Below, piece after piece: positions 33,760 to 41,993 of a stretch of DNA of 64,000 nucleotides. The DNA is from Paenibacillus borealis (GTDB lineage: Bacteria; Bacillota; Bacilli; Paenibacillales; Paenibacillaceae). Below the pieces are notes generated by a model, which made no database searches, was not told the origin of the DNA, and saw nothing but the letters and a program-made list of their open reading frames with translations. The stretch covers positions 4,030,001 to 4,094,000 of the forward strand of contig NZ_CP009285.1 of the NCBI RefSeq assembly GCF_000758665.1, given 5' to 3'. Position 1 is the first letter of the stretch, and every line of letters starts with the position of its first letter. Both the position numbers and the translations under genes were made by a program.

Positions 33760-34095
33760 ATGCGCGAAGGAAAACATGAACATAGAGGGCACAAAGAGCA
33801 CAGAGAGAATTGTGGCCATCCCCATGAAGACAGCAAGCGGAATTTCCAAAGTGCCCAAACCTTCCGCCGCGGCCGGGCGATTGCATTTCTGGACCGGCTC
33901 CATGTCAAACGCTCTACCTTATTGCAGCAGCTGGACCAGCCGGAATTCGAAGCCATCAGGCAGGTGATCAGCGGTGAGCTGAAAGCAACGGACGGGATTA
34001 TCCAGGAATTCATCCAGGCGTTCGAGCTGCGTGAAATTCTGGCAGAACAAGCGAATACAACTGAAGGAGTGAACGTGAACCATGACAATCATTGA
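33760..34095 (+). CDS. Small His-rich protein of unknown function, 111 aa
   Basis: The first 24 residues hold seven His and one Cys (HEHRGHKEH, then NCGHPHED), a likely metal-binding tail. Residues 30-100 are helical and amphipathic (RRGRAIAFLDRLHVKRSTLLQQL, FEAIRQVISGELKATDGIIQEF). I do not recognise a named family. RBS AAGGAGGAG precedes the ATG. The gene overlaps the nitroreductase by 14 nt, so they are coupled. It is the first gene behind the GTATAC operators, the place often held by a regulator, but no clear helix-turn-helix is visible. Confidence 0.7.
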   Translation: MREGKHEHRGHKEHRENCGHPHEDSKRNFQSAQTFRRGRAIAFLDRLHVKRSTLLQQLDQPEFEAIRQVISGELKATDGIIQEFIQAFELREILAEQANTTEGVNVNHDNH

Positions 34096-34567
34096 TACTA
34101 TCCAAACCCGCAGAACGATTAAGGCTTTCAAACCGGACGCTATCAGCGAGAAGGAGCTGAACACATGGCTGGAGGCGGCAAGCTATGCTCCGAATCACCG
34201 GATGAACGAGCCTTGGGAGCTGCTGTTTATTGGACCTGAGACAAGAGCGGCTCTGAATCATAAGACCGATTTCGGCGGTGCTCCGGTGTTAATCGGTGTT
34301 CTCTCCAAGCCTGCCGCCAGCCAGATGGAACGCGATGAGAACGTTATGGCTGTTTCCTGCTATATTCAGAATTTCATGCTGGCAGCCCATGAAGCAGGTG
34401 CAGGCGTGTTCTGGTCTTCCTTGGGCGCAACGGTCCGGGGCCGAGAGATTCTAGGCGCGCCGCAGGAGCATGATGTGATTGCTGTACTCGCTGTGGGCTA
34501 TCCGGCGGAAATCCCTGCTGCCAAGCAGAGAACGCCAATCGCTGATAAAATCACATACCTGCCGTAA
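34082..34567 (+). CDS. Nitroreductase-family protein, short form, 161 aa
   Basis: The flavin-binding start DTIQTRRTIKAFKPDAISEKEL and the block LEAASYAPNHRMNEPWELLFI are typical of FMN nitroreductases; the end GYPAEIPAAKQR is also conserved. It is shorter than the usual 190-220 residues, missing a middle helix, as in the TM1586/YdjA-like branch. It reduces nitro groups, quinones or flavins with NAD(P)H. Its place between a His-rich protein and a drug-type ABC exporter suggests a detoxification operon. Confidence 0.85.
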   Translation: MTIIDTIQTRRTIKAFKPDAISEKELNTWLEAASYAPNHRMNEPWELLFIGPETRAALNHKTDFGGAPVLIGVLSKPAASQMERDENVMAVSCYIQNFMLAAHEAGAGVFWSSLGATVRGREILGAPQEHDVIAVLAVGYPAEIPAAKQRTPIADKITYLP

Positions 34568-34598
34568 ACGGACGACTGACGAGATGAAGGTGACCTGA

Positions 34599-36344
34599 AT
34601 GTGGAAACTCAGGGGGTTCATGAAGCCGTACGTACTCTGGTGCGTGCTCGCCCCGCTGTTAATGGTAATTGAGGTTGTTATGGACCTGCTGCAGCCGGCC
34701 CTGATGGCCAGCATCGTGGACAAGGGCCTGATGTTAAATGATCTGCCGCATATTATTTCGACAGGCGGGATTATGCTTGGCGTTGCAATCATAGGTATGG
34801 TCGGCGGTGTGGGCTGTACGGTTTTTTCAAGCATCGCTTCACAGAATTTCGGCAATGATCTGCGGATTAAGCTGTTTGAGCATATCCAGACCTTCTCTAA
34901 CCGGAATCTGGACCGGCTGAAGACAGGCTCGCTGATTACCCGGTTAACGAACGATGTGGTGCAGTTGCAGACTTTCATGCAAATGATCCTGCGGACCTTC
35001 GTCCGTTCTCCGCTGCTGCTGATCGGCAGTCTGGTCATGGCGGTCCGGATCAGCCCGTCGCTGGCGTTGATCCTGCTGGCTGCGGTGCCGCTGCTGTTCA
35101 TTCTGCTGTATGTGCTGATCCGGTTGTCCTTTCCTTTGTTTGCCAAAATGCAGGAGAAGCTGGATGGTGTAAGCAATGTATTGCAGGAGAATCTGTCCGG
35201 TATCCGCGTGATCAAAGCCTTTGTCCGCGCGGGACATGAGCAGAAGCGGTTCGATACAGCTAACACGGATTATACAAATACGGGAATCAGAGCCATTCGC
35301 CTAATGGCGCTCAACATGCCGCTGATGATGCTCATCCTGAATGCAAGCATTGTTGCCGTACTCTGGTTCGGCGGGCTGCAGAACTGGAGCGGCAAGCTGC
35401 CGGTTGGTGAGCTGATCGCTTTCATTAACTATGTTACCCAGCTGCTGATGTCCATGATGATGCTGAGCAATATGCTCGCGTTCGTATCACGGGCTAAGGT
35501 GTCGGGGGACCGCGTGAATGAAGTGTTCGCTACCACAAGCGAAATTACCGATGCTCCTTCGGCGAATAGTGATGTTATTACACGCGGACGGATCGAATTC
35601 AGCCATGTCTCGTTCGCCTATAACCGGGCAGATGAGAATCTGGTGCTGGAAGACATCAGCTTTGTTGCCAGCCCCGGCGAGACAGTCGCTATTCTGGGCG
35701 CTACCGGTGCCGGGAAATCTACCCTGGTCAGCCTGATTCCACGGTTCTACGAGGTGCTGTCCGGTGCCATTGCCATTGATGGAACAGATATCCGGGAGAT
35801 TGGCATTGATCATCTGCGCAGCCGGATCGGCTTCGTAATGCAGCAGTCGCTGCTGTTCAGCGGCAGCATCAGGGATAATATCCGTTACGGCCGTCCGGAA
35901 GCAACGGATGCAGAAGTAGAGCAGGCGGCTATTGCCGCAGAAGCCCATGGATTTATCAGTACACTGCCACAAGGGTATGACACCTTGCTGGGACAGCGCG
36001 GCGTTAATCTGTCCGGCGGGCAGAAGCAGCGCCTTTCTATTGCGCGTGCACTGCTTATTCAGCCGGCTGTTCTGATTATGGATGACAGCACAAGTGCGCT
36101 GGATGCGGTTACTGAAGCGCGGATTCGTCTGTTATTGAAAACTCAGCTGCGGAGCTGCACCATTGTTATGATTGCCCAGCGTGTATCGTCAATCATCGAT
36201 GCGGACCGGATTCTGATCCTGGAGAACGGCCGGATTGCTGCCCAAGGTACCCATAAAGAACTGCTGGCAGACAGCGAGATTTACCGGGATATCCGGGAAT
36301 CGCAGCTGAAGGGAGAGGAGGAGCCGTATGTCCAGTCATCCTAA
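34599..36344 (+). CDS. Heterodimeric ABC exporter, first half, 581 aa
   Basis: Six membrane helices (about 15-310) precede an ATPase domain: Walker A GATGAGKST at 367-375, Q-loop FVMQQSLLF, signature LSGGQKQR and Walker B VLIMDDSTSALD. The residue after the Walker B Asp is Asp, not the catalytic Glu, so this half forms the degenerate ATP site with its partner. The signature is intact, so the partner's Walker motifs make the active site. This is the arrangement of BmrCD/TM287-288-type multidrug exporters. It overlaps the next gene by 17 nt. Confidence 0.9.
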   Translation: MWKLRGFMKPYVLWCVLAPLLMVIEVVMDLLQPALMASIVDKGLMLNDLPHIISTGGIMLGVAIIGMVGGVGCTVFSSIASQNFGNDLRIKLFEHIQTFSNRNLDRLKTGSLITRLTNDVVQLQTFMQMILRTFVRSPLLLIGSLVMAVRISPSLALILLAAVPLLFILLYVLIRLSFPLFAKMQEKLDGVSNVLQENLSGIRVIKAFVRAGHEQKRFDTANTDYTNTGIRAIRLMALNMPLMMLILNASIVAVLWFGGLQNWSGKLPVGELIAFINYVTQLLMSMMMLSNMLAFVSRAKVSGDRVNEVFATTSEITDAPSANSDVITRGRIEFSHVSFAYNRADENLVLEDISFVASPGETVAILGATGAGKSTLVSLIPRFYEVLSGAIAIDGTDIREIGIDHLRSRIGFVMQQSLLFSGSIRDNIRYGRPEATDAEVEQAAIAAEAHGFISTLPQGYDTLLGQRGVNLSGGQKQRLSIARALLIQPAVLIMDDSTSALDAVTEARIRLLLKTQLRSCTIVMIAQRVSSIIDADRILILENGRIAAQGTHKELLADSEIYRDIRESQLKGEEEPYVQSS

Positions 36345-38172
36345 TCAGGTACAGGTTCCCGCCCGTCCAGGCGGGTTCGGCGGAGGTCCTCCCGGGGGCC
36401 GCGGAGCTGTGGTGCCGAAGGTACGGGCGAAGAACCGCATGGCAACAATTAAGCGCATCTGGTCCTATCTGAACCGTCAGCGTACGGGACTCATTATGGT
36501 CTATGTATTTACCATACTTAACGCCCTCGTTGCGCTGATGGGTCCGTATCTGCTCGGGAAGGCCATAGATTCGGCCATCATCCCCCAGGATTATGGGCTG
36601 CTCGTCCGGTTCTGCATCTTGCTGGGCGGCATTTACCTTCTCGGCAGTGCCGTCTCCTGGGTGCAGGCTTACGTAATGACTTCTGTGTCACAGAGAACGG
36701 TCTTCGAGCTGCGGCGTGATCTGTTCGCTAAATATCAGGAGCTGCCTATAGGCTTCTTCGATACGCGTGCCAATGGCGAGCTGATGAGCCGGGCAACCAA
36801 TGATATCGACAATGTGTCGAACTCTTTGAATCAAAGTGTTACCCAGCTGCTGAACAGTCTGATCACATTAAGCGGTTCGCTGGTCATTATGCTGATGCTT
36901 AATGTTCCGCTGACGGTTATTGCTTTGGTGACGATCCCGCTGGTTCTGCTGGCCAGCCGTAAGATTACAGGCTTAAGCCGGATCTATTTCAAGAACCAGC
37001 AACAGCATCTGGGTGAACTCAACGGCTTCATTGAAGAAGCGATCAGCGGCCAAAAGGTGATTAAGCAATACCGCAGGGAAGAAGCGGAAACGGCAAGGTT
37101 CCGCGGAATGAGCGGTGAACTGAATAAGGTCAGTATTAAGGCGCAGATTGTATCCGGGCTGGTCGGTCCGGTCATGAACCTGATCAATAACCTCGATTTC
37201 GCGCTGATTGCCAGCGTTGGCGGATGGATGGCGTTCAACGGGCTGGCTACAGTCGGGGTTATCGTCAGTATGCTGAACTACGCCAAGCAGTTCAGCCGGC
37301 CGATATCCGAGCTTGCGAACCAGTACAATCTGATCCAGTCGGCAATTGCCGGAGCAGAACGCGTATTTGAAGTAATGGATATGCCTTCGGAATACCTTGG
37401 CGAGAAGCCGCAGGAGCTGCCCCGGGTGCGCGGGGAAGTGATTTTCCGTGATGTGGTATTCGGGTATCAGGCCGATTCCCCGATCCTTAGCGGTGTAAGC
37501 TTCGCCGCACAGCCTGGTGAGAAGATCGCACTCGTCGGCCCGACAGGGGCAGGGAAGACCACTATTGTTAACCTGCTGACCCGCTTCTATGAAATTAATA
37601 GCGGTGAGCTGCTGATTGACGGAAGAGATATCCGCGAATTGAACAAAAACGGGTTACGCAGCCAGTTAGGTATGGTGCTGCAGGATGCGCATGTATTCTC
37701 AGGAACGATCCGTGAGAATATCCGGTTCGGCCGCCTGGATGCCACCGACCGCGAGGTTGAAGAGGCGGCGAGCCTAGCCAATGTCAGCGGGTTCATCGCA
37801 AGATTGCCGCAAGGCTACGATACGATGCTGGGCACGGACGGAACAACGCTAAGCCACGGCCAGCGCCAGCTGTTGACGATTGCCCGTGCCATTCTTGCTG
37901 ATCCGGCTATCCTTATTCTCGATGAGGCAACCAGCAGTGTCGATACCCGGACAGAAATGCATATCCAGCAGGCGATGCGGACGCTGATGAAGGGCCGGAC
38001 CAGCTTCGTGATTGCCCACAGGCTCAGTACGATCCAGGATGCGGACCGGATTCTCGTCATCCAGGGCGGACAGATCGCCGAGCAGGGCAGCCACGAACAG
38101 CTGCTTGCACTACAGGGTGTATACCATGAGCTGTATAACAGCCAGTTCAAGCATGCGATTCAGGCAGGATAA
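36328..38172 (+). CDS. Heterodimeric ABC exporter, second half, 614 aa
   Basis: A basic, Gly-Pro-rich N-terminal tail (GGFGGGPPGGRGA) precedes six membrane helices and an ATPase domain: Walker A GPTGAGKTT, Walker B ILILDEATSSVD with the catalytic Glu, but signature LSHGQRQL instead of LSGGQ. The altered signature faces the first half's degenerate site, so the asymmetry of the two halves is complementary. The substrate is probably a hydrophobic drug or lipid. It shares the promoter at 33676 and ends at the terminator 38212. Confidence 0.9.
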   Translation: MSSHPNQVQVPARPGGFGGGPPGGRGAVVPKVRAKNRMATIKRIWSYLNRQRTGLIMVYVFTILNALVALMGPYLLGKAIDSAIIPQDYGLLVRFCILLGGIYLLGSAVSWVQAYVMTSVSQRTVFELRRDLFAKYQELPIGFFDTRANGELMSRATNDIDNVSNSLNQSVTQLLNSLITLSGSLVIMLMLNVPLTVIALVTIPLVLLASRKITGLSRIYFKNQQQHLGELNGFIEEAISGQKVIKQYRREEAETARFRGMSGELNKVSIKAQIVSGLVGPVMNLINNLDFALIASVGGWMAFNGLATVGVIVSMLNYAKQFSRPISELANQYNLIQSAIAGAERVFEVMDMPSEYLGEKPQELPRVRGEVIFRDVVFGYQADSPILSGVSFAAQPGEKIALVGPTGAGKTTIVNLLTRFYEINSGELLIDGRDIRELNKNGLRSQLGMVLQDAHVFSGTIRENIRFGRLDATDREVEEAASLANVSGFIARLPQGYDTMLGTDGTTLSHGQRQLLTIARAILADPAILILDEATSSVDTRTEMHIQQAMRTLMKGRTSFVIAHRLSTIQDADRILVIQGGQIAEQGSHEQLLALQGVYHELYNSQFKHAIQAG

Positions 38173-38211
38173 GGCAGCAACAGTACATTCGAATAGTTAC
38201 TTTTCAGGAGG

Positions 38212-38239
38212 GCAGCGCATTGCGCTGCTTCTTTTTTTG
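38212..38239 (+). terminator. Terminator after the ABC exporter
   Basis: GCAGCGC and GCGCTGC pair around ATT, followed by TTC and seven T. Confidence 0.85.
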
Positions 38240-38265
38240 ACGAAATTTGAACCAGGGCACATAAA
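38237..38265 (+). promoter_or_regulatory. Promoter of the two-component/PssA/DedA operon
   Basis: TTGACG (38237-38242), 17 nt, CATAAA (38260-38265). It starts within the T run of the preceding terminator. Confidence 0.55.
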
Positions 38266-38321
38266 GGACATAACACTCGACTATGCTGAGTGGTATAAAC
38301 GGGCTGAAAGCAGGGAGTAGA

Positions 38322-39002
38322 TTGAAGAAAAAGTTACTGCTCGTCGAAGATGAGCTGCGTATCCGTGAACTGGTATCTGATTATTTCATCCAGGACGGCT
38401 GGGAAGTGCGCGAAGCTGACAATGGAAAGGATGCGCTCCTCTGGTTCAATTCACTTCTGCCGGATCTGCTGATTCTCGATATCATGATGCCCAAGATGAA
38501 TGGATTTGAGGTCTGCCGGGAAATCCGCAAGCTTTCAGCGATCCCCATTATTCTGCTGACCGCCAAGTCTGCAGATGACGACAAAATACATGGCTTCGAA
38601 TTAGGTGCAGATGATTATGTAACCAAGCCCTTCAGTCCTAAAGTACTGGTGGCCCGGGCGAATGCGCTTATGAAACGGGCCCAAGGCACACATCTGCCGG
38701 ATTCCGGCATTGTGAAGTTTGGTTCGGCGATGCTCAACACGCTAGCACACCGTCTGGAGGTAGAGGGTGTAGAAGTCGAGCTTACCCCGAAGGAATATGA
38801 TCTCCTGTGTCTGCTGATCCGGAACAAGGGAATTGTGATTTCCAGGGATTCGATCCTCAGCCGTGTCTGGGGCATTGAATTTGAGGGAGACTCCCGTGTC
38901 GTGGATAGCCATATCAAGAAACTGCGCGGGAAGCTGGGATATGAATCCCGCTATATCCGTACGGTTATCGGCACAGGGTACAGGTTTGAGGTTGAGGAAT
39001 GA
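38322..39002 (+). CDS. OmpR-family response regulator, 226 aa
   Basis: The receiver domain has EDE in LLLVEDELRIREL, the phospho-acceptor in LLILDIMMPKMNG and Lys in DYVTKPFSPKVL. The C-terminal winged helix ends with VVDSHIKKLRGKLG and IGTGYRFEVEE. The frame extends to ATG 38283, but TTG 38322 follows CAGGGAG and aligns with the family start; both are possible. The gene overlaps the kinase by 4 nt. The whole operon (regulator, kinase, phosphatidylserine synthase, DedA) points to sensing of envelope or lipid state. Confidence 0.85.
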   Translation: MKKKLLLVEDELRIRELVSDYFIQDGWEVREADNGKDALLWFNSLLPDLLILDIMMPKMNGFEVCREIRKLSAIPIILLTAKSADDDKIHGFELGADDYVTKPFSPKVLVARANALMKRAQGTHLPDSGIVKFGSAMLNTLAHRLEVEGVEVELTPKEYDLLCLLIRNKGIVISRDSILSRVWGIEFEGDSRVVDSHIKKLRGKLGYESRYIRTVIGTGYRFEVEE

Positions 39003-40753
39003 GAAGACGCGGGATTACCTTTAAGCTGTTTGTGATGACCGTGATCTTTTTCGTATGTTTTTACGGGATGGTAATCTTGAGCCAGCTGCTGTTCTTTGAC
39101 AGCTTCTATCAGAGCCAGAAGGAGAACAGGGTGGAGAAGCATCTCAAGAGCTTCGGGATGAGCTATACGAAAGAATCCTGGGGGCAAAGCCGTACTTCCC
39201 GTGAACTGGTCCGCTTCATGCTGCGCAATAAGACTCAGATGGTCATTGTGAGGCTGGATGGCCGGTTGAAGTCTGAAGATCCGTTCCGGATGAAGCTGAT
39301 GGATGAAGCGGGCAAGATTCAGGTAATTCCGATGTCCCTGTTCATGAACGAATATGGGGATACGCTTAGGGCAGCCCATTTGACAGAAAATGATCAAGTC
39401 ACTGTCCAGGGAGAGCGTCTTGATGAAGACAATGACCCCGGAAATCTGATCTATCCGCTCACGATTACGAAACAAGGCGGACCGCAGATCGGCGAGGAGC
39501 CTGAAGACGGGATGAGCACTATTTCCGGGACAATCACTGAACTTGTATTGCCGGATTTGAAAGTCTGGAATCCGCGGCAGGGCATCCTCTTCGAGGCCTT
39601 GGAGGACTGGTTTCCTCTGACGCTTGATCAGAACGAAGAACTCCGAAATCTTAACATAGTGAAAGAGGAGTGGACCGCTCCCTGGAGCGGTATCCGGAAT
39701 TCTGTCATTATTCTTCCGGTCAAGCAGGGGAACGGGGAAGTTGAGCTCTTATTCACGGTCACCTCCCTGCAGGATGTTAAAGACTCGAATGTGGCGCTGC
39801 GCTGGTTCTTTTTATATCTGGGAATCGGCGGGTTTATTCTGATACTGGTCCTGTCGCTGTTCTATTCCAAGATGGTCACCCGTCCGCTGATTAAGCTCAA
39901 TAATATCGCCAAACGGATGGTGTCGCTGGATTTCACAGGTCATTCTTCGATCCGTCAAAAGGATGAGCTGGGCAGCTTGTCCAAAAGCATGTTCACTTTG
40001 TCGCAAAGTCTAGATGCTGCACTGGGTGAGCTTCGGGAGGCGAATCAGCAGCTGGTTAAAGATATGGAGCAGAAGAAGAAAATGGAGCAGATGCAGCAGG
40101 ACTTTTTTGCGAGCGCCTCTCATGAATTGAAGACTCCGCTCAGTATTATCAAAGGATTCGCAGAAGGTCTGGAGGATGGGGTAAGCGCCGGCAAACAGGA
40201 TCATTATATCAAGGTCATTATCGAGGAAGCCGATAAAATGGAGTTTCTCGTAAAAGATATGCTGGATTTAGCCAGACTTGAGTCCGGCACGATCAAACTC
40301 CGCAAAAGCTCCTTTATGCTGAGCGAAATGACGGAGAGGGTGACGGACAAACTGATACATTCACTTGGTGACAAGCAGCTGAATGTGGTTATTATTCCGG
40401 CGAACGAGCTGCCGCTTTATGCCGATGCGTCCTGGATTGAACAGGTAATCAGCAACCTGCTGACCAATGCGATCAGACATGCGGAACATGGAAGTACAAT
40501 AACCGTTGCCGTGGAGAGTCAAGAGAAATCACTTTCATTCGCCATACACAATAAAGGAGAGAACATCCCCGAAGATCAGCTGGAGCAGATCTGGGAGCGC
40601 TTCTACCGGGCGGAAGCTTCCCGCAGCCGTCTGACAGGGGGAACCGGACTCGGACTTTCGATTACGAAGCAGATATTGGATATGCACGGCTGCCGGTATG
40701 CAGTGATAAACACAACGGACGGCGTCTGTTTTAATGTGACCTTTGAAGGCTGA
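38999..40753 (+). CDS. Membrane sensor histidine kinase with HAMP, 584 aa
   Basis: Helix 1 is at residues 9-33, an extracellular sensor of about 230 residues follows, and helix 2 is near 268-290. Then come a HAMP domain (VTRPLIKLNNIAKRMVSLDF), HisKA with FFASASHELKTPLSIIKGF and HATPase (NLLTNAIRHAEHG, GTGLGLSITKQI). The extracellular part is not a PAS or Cache type that I can name. It should phosphorylate the regulator encoded just upstream. The adjoining phospholipid genes suggest a membrane-stress signal; this is inference from position. Confidence 0.9.
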   Translation: MRRRGITFKLFVMTVIFFVCFYGMVILSQLLFFDSFYQSQKENRVEKHLKSFGMSYTKESWGQSRTSRELVRFMLRNKTQMVIVRLDGRLKSEDPFRMKLMDEAGKIQVIPMSLFMNEYGDTLRAAHLTENDQVTVQGERLDEDNDPGNLIYPLTITKQGGPQIGEEPEDGMSTISGTITELVLPDLKVWNPRQGILFEALEDWFPLTLDQNEELRNLNIVKEEWTAPWSGIRNSVIILPVKQGNGEVELLFTVTSLQDVKDSNVALRWFFLYLGIGGFILILVLSLFYSKMVTRPLIKLNNIAKRMVSLDFTGHSSIRQKDELGSLSKSMFTLSQSLDAALGELREANQQLVKDMEQKKKMEQMQQDFFASASHELKTPLSIIKGFAEGLEDGVSAGKQDHYIKVIIEEADKMEFLVKDMLDLARLESGTIKLRKSSFMLSEMTERVTDKLIHSLGDKQLNVVIIPANELPLYADASWIEQVISNLLTNAIRHAEHGSTITVAVESQEKSLSFAIHNKGENIPEDQLEQIWERFYRAEASRSRLTGGTGLGLSITKQILDMHGCRYAVINTTDGVCFNVTFEG

Positions 40754-40786
40754 ACAGACCTATTTAAGAAAGGGGAGTGAAACAGC

Positions 40787-41311
40787 ATGAAATGGAACTG
40801 GCTGCCTTCAATGTGCACACTGGGAAATCTGGGACTAGGATCAGTTTCCTTGCTCTTCACGATTCAAGAACGTTATAATCTCGCTTTACTGATGATACTG
40901 CTGGCGGCAATATGTGATGTCATGGACGGATTACTGGCAAGAATGCTCCATTGTACAAGCGATTTCGGCAAACAACTGGACTCATTGGCAGATATTATTT
41001 CCTTTGGACTTGCCCCGACCTTCCTCATATTGTTGTACAGGCTGGAGAATGTAGAGTGGCTTGGACCTGTTGCTGCCGTTGCGTTCCTGATCTGCGGAGC
41101 GCTGCGCCTGGCCAGATTTAATCTGTCGGCGCCTTCGAAGGGCTTCACGGGTATGCCTATTACGGCTGCAGGGCTTATTCTATCGATGATCGCATTAGTG
41201 GCTGAACGGATGAAGCCGGAGCTGGTCATCGTCCTGATGGGACTGCTGTCCTTGCTCATGGTTAGCCGGATTCCGTTCCCCTCGTTCAAAAAATTCGTTA
41301 ACAGGAAGTGA
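40787..41311 (+). CDS. pssA: CDP-alcohol phosphatidyltransferase, phosphatidylserine synthase-like, 174 aa
   Basis: The signature D-x2-DG-x2-A...G-x3-D-x3-D is present as DVMDGLLAR...GKQLDSLAD. Six hydrophobic segments and the opening PSMCTLGNLGLGSVSLLF match the type II phosphatidylserine synthases of Bacillus, which make phosphatidylserine from CDP-diacylglycerol and serine. Annotation as PssA is likely but the related CDP-alcohol enzymes cannot be excluded by eye. The DedA gene starts 6 nt after it. Confidence 0.8.
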   Translation: MKWNWLPSMCTLGNLGLGSVSLLFTIQERYNLALLMILLAAICDVMDGLLARMLHCTSDFGKQLDSLADIISFGLAPTFLILLYRLENVEWLGPVAAVAFLICGALRLARFNLSAPSKGFTGMPITAAGLILSMIALVAERMKPELVIVLMGLLSLLMVSRIPFPSFKKFVNRK

Positions 41312-41317
41312 TACATC

Positions 41318-41812
41318 ATGCCATGGATCATTGAGATGATCTCACAATACGGATATTTAGCCATATTTGGCCTGCTCGCGCTGGGTCTTATCGGACTGCC
41401 TGTACCCGATGAGCTGCTGATGCTGTTCGTTGGCTATCTATCCTCAACAATGGTGCTGGATTTCTCAGTTTCGGTCCTGGTGTGCTTTATCGGATCAATA
41501 ACAGGTATGCTGATCAGCTATACTATCGGTCTGAGACTCGGGCAGCCGGTGGTAGACAAATACGGGAAGTGGATAGGGCTTACACCAAAAAGGTTCTCAA
41601 GTGTGAAAAGATGGTTCTTCCGGTTCGGAAACTGGACGGTCTTCATCGCTTATTTCGTTCCGGGTCTCAGACATGTTACGAGCTATATCTCCGGAATCAG
41701 TGCCATGTCTTTCAGAAAATACCTGGTTGTCACCGTTGCAGGTGCGCTCACGTGGTCACTTCTGTTTGTCTCTATCGGCTATTTCGTAGGTTCGAGGTTA
41801 TCTTTTACGTAG
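41318..41812 (+). CDS. DedA-family membrane protein, 164 aa
   Basis: GLIGLPVPDELLMLFVGYLSS is the N-terminal DedA re-entrant motif with the acidic residue, and FVPGLRHVTSYISGISAM is the conserved F-x-PG-x-R region. DedA/VTT-domain proteins flip phospholipids (phosphatidylethanolamine or undecaprenyl phosphate carriers). It is shorter than usual (164 versus about 200) at the C-terminus. Coupling with phosphatidylserine synthase supports a role in moving the new lipid. Confidence 0.85.
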   Translation: MPWIIEMISQYGYLAIFGLLALGLIGLPVPDELLMLFVGYLSSTMVLDFSVSVLVCFIGSITGMLISYTIGLRLGQPVVDKYGKWIGLTPKRFSSVKRWFFRFGNWTVFIAYFVPGLRHVTSYISGISAMSFRKYLVVTVAGALTWSLLFVSIGYFVGSRLSFT

Positions 41813-41993
41813 CTTTGCAAAGTGCGGAGCGGGCAGGGTATGATGATAGCTATAGGTAATAATCTTTTATAATCAAAGAAGATATTACTATGGTTAACCT
41901 TCTATTATATACTGTAAAAAACATCCACTTACCTGCCAGTGCGTACATTCCATTAGGCAAGGATCAATAGTGATCTGAGGAGGGAATACCGTA

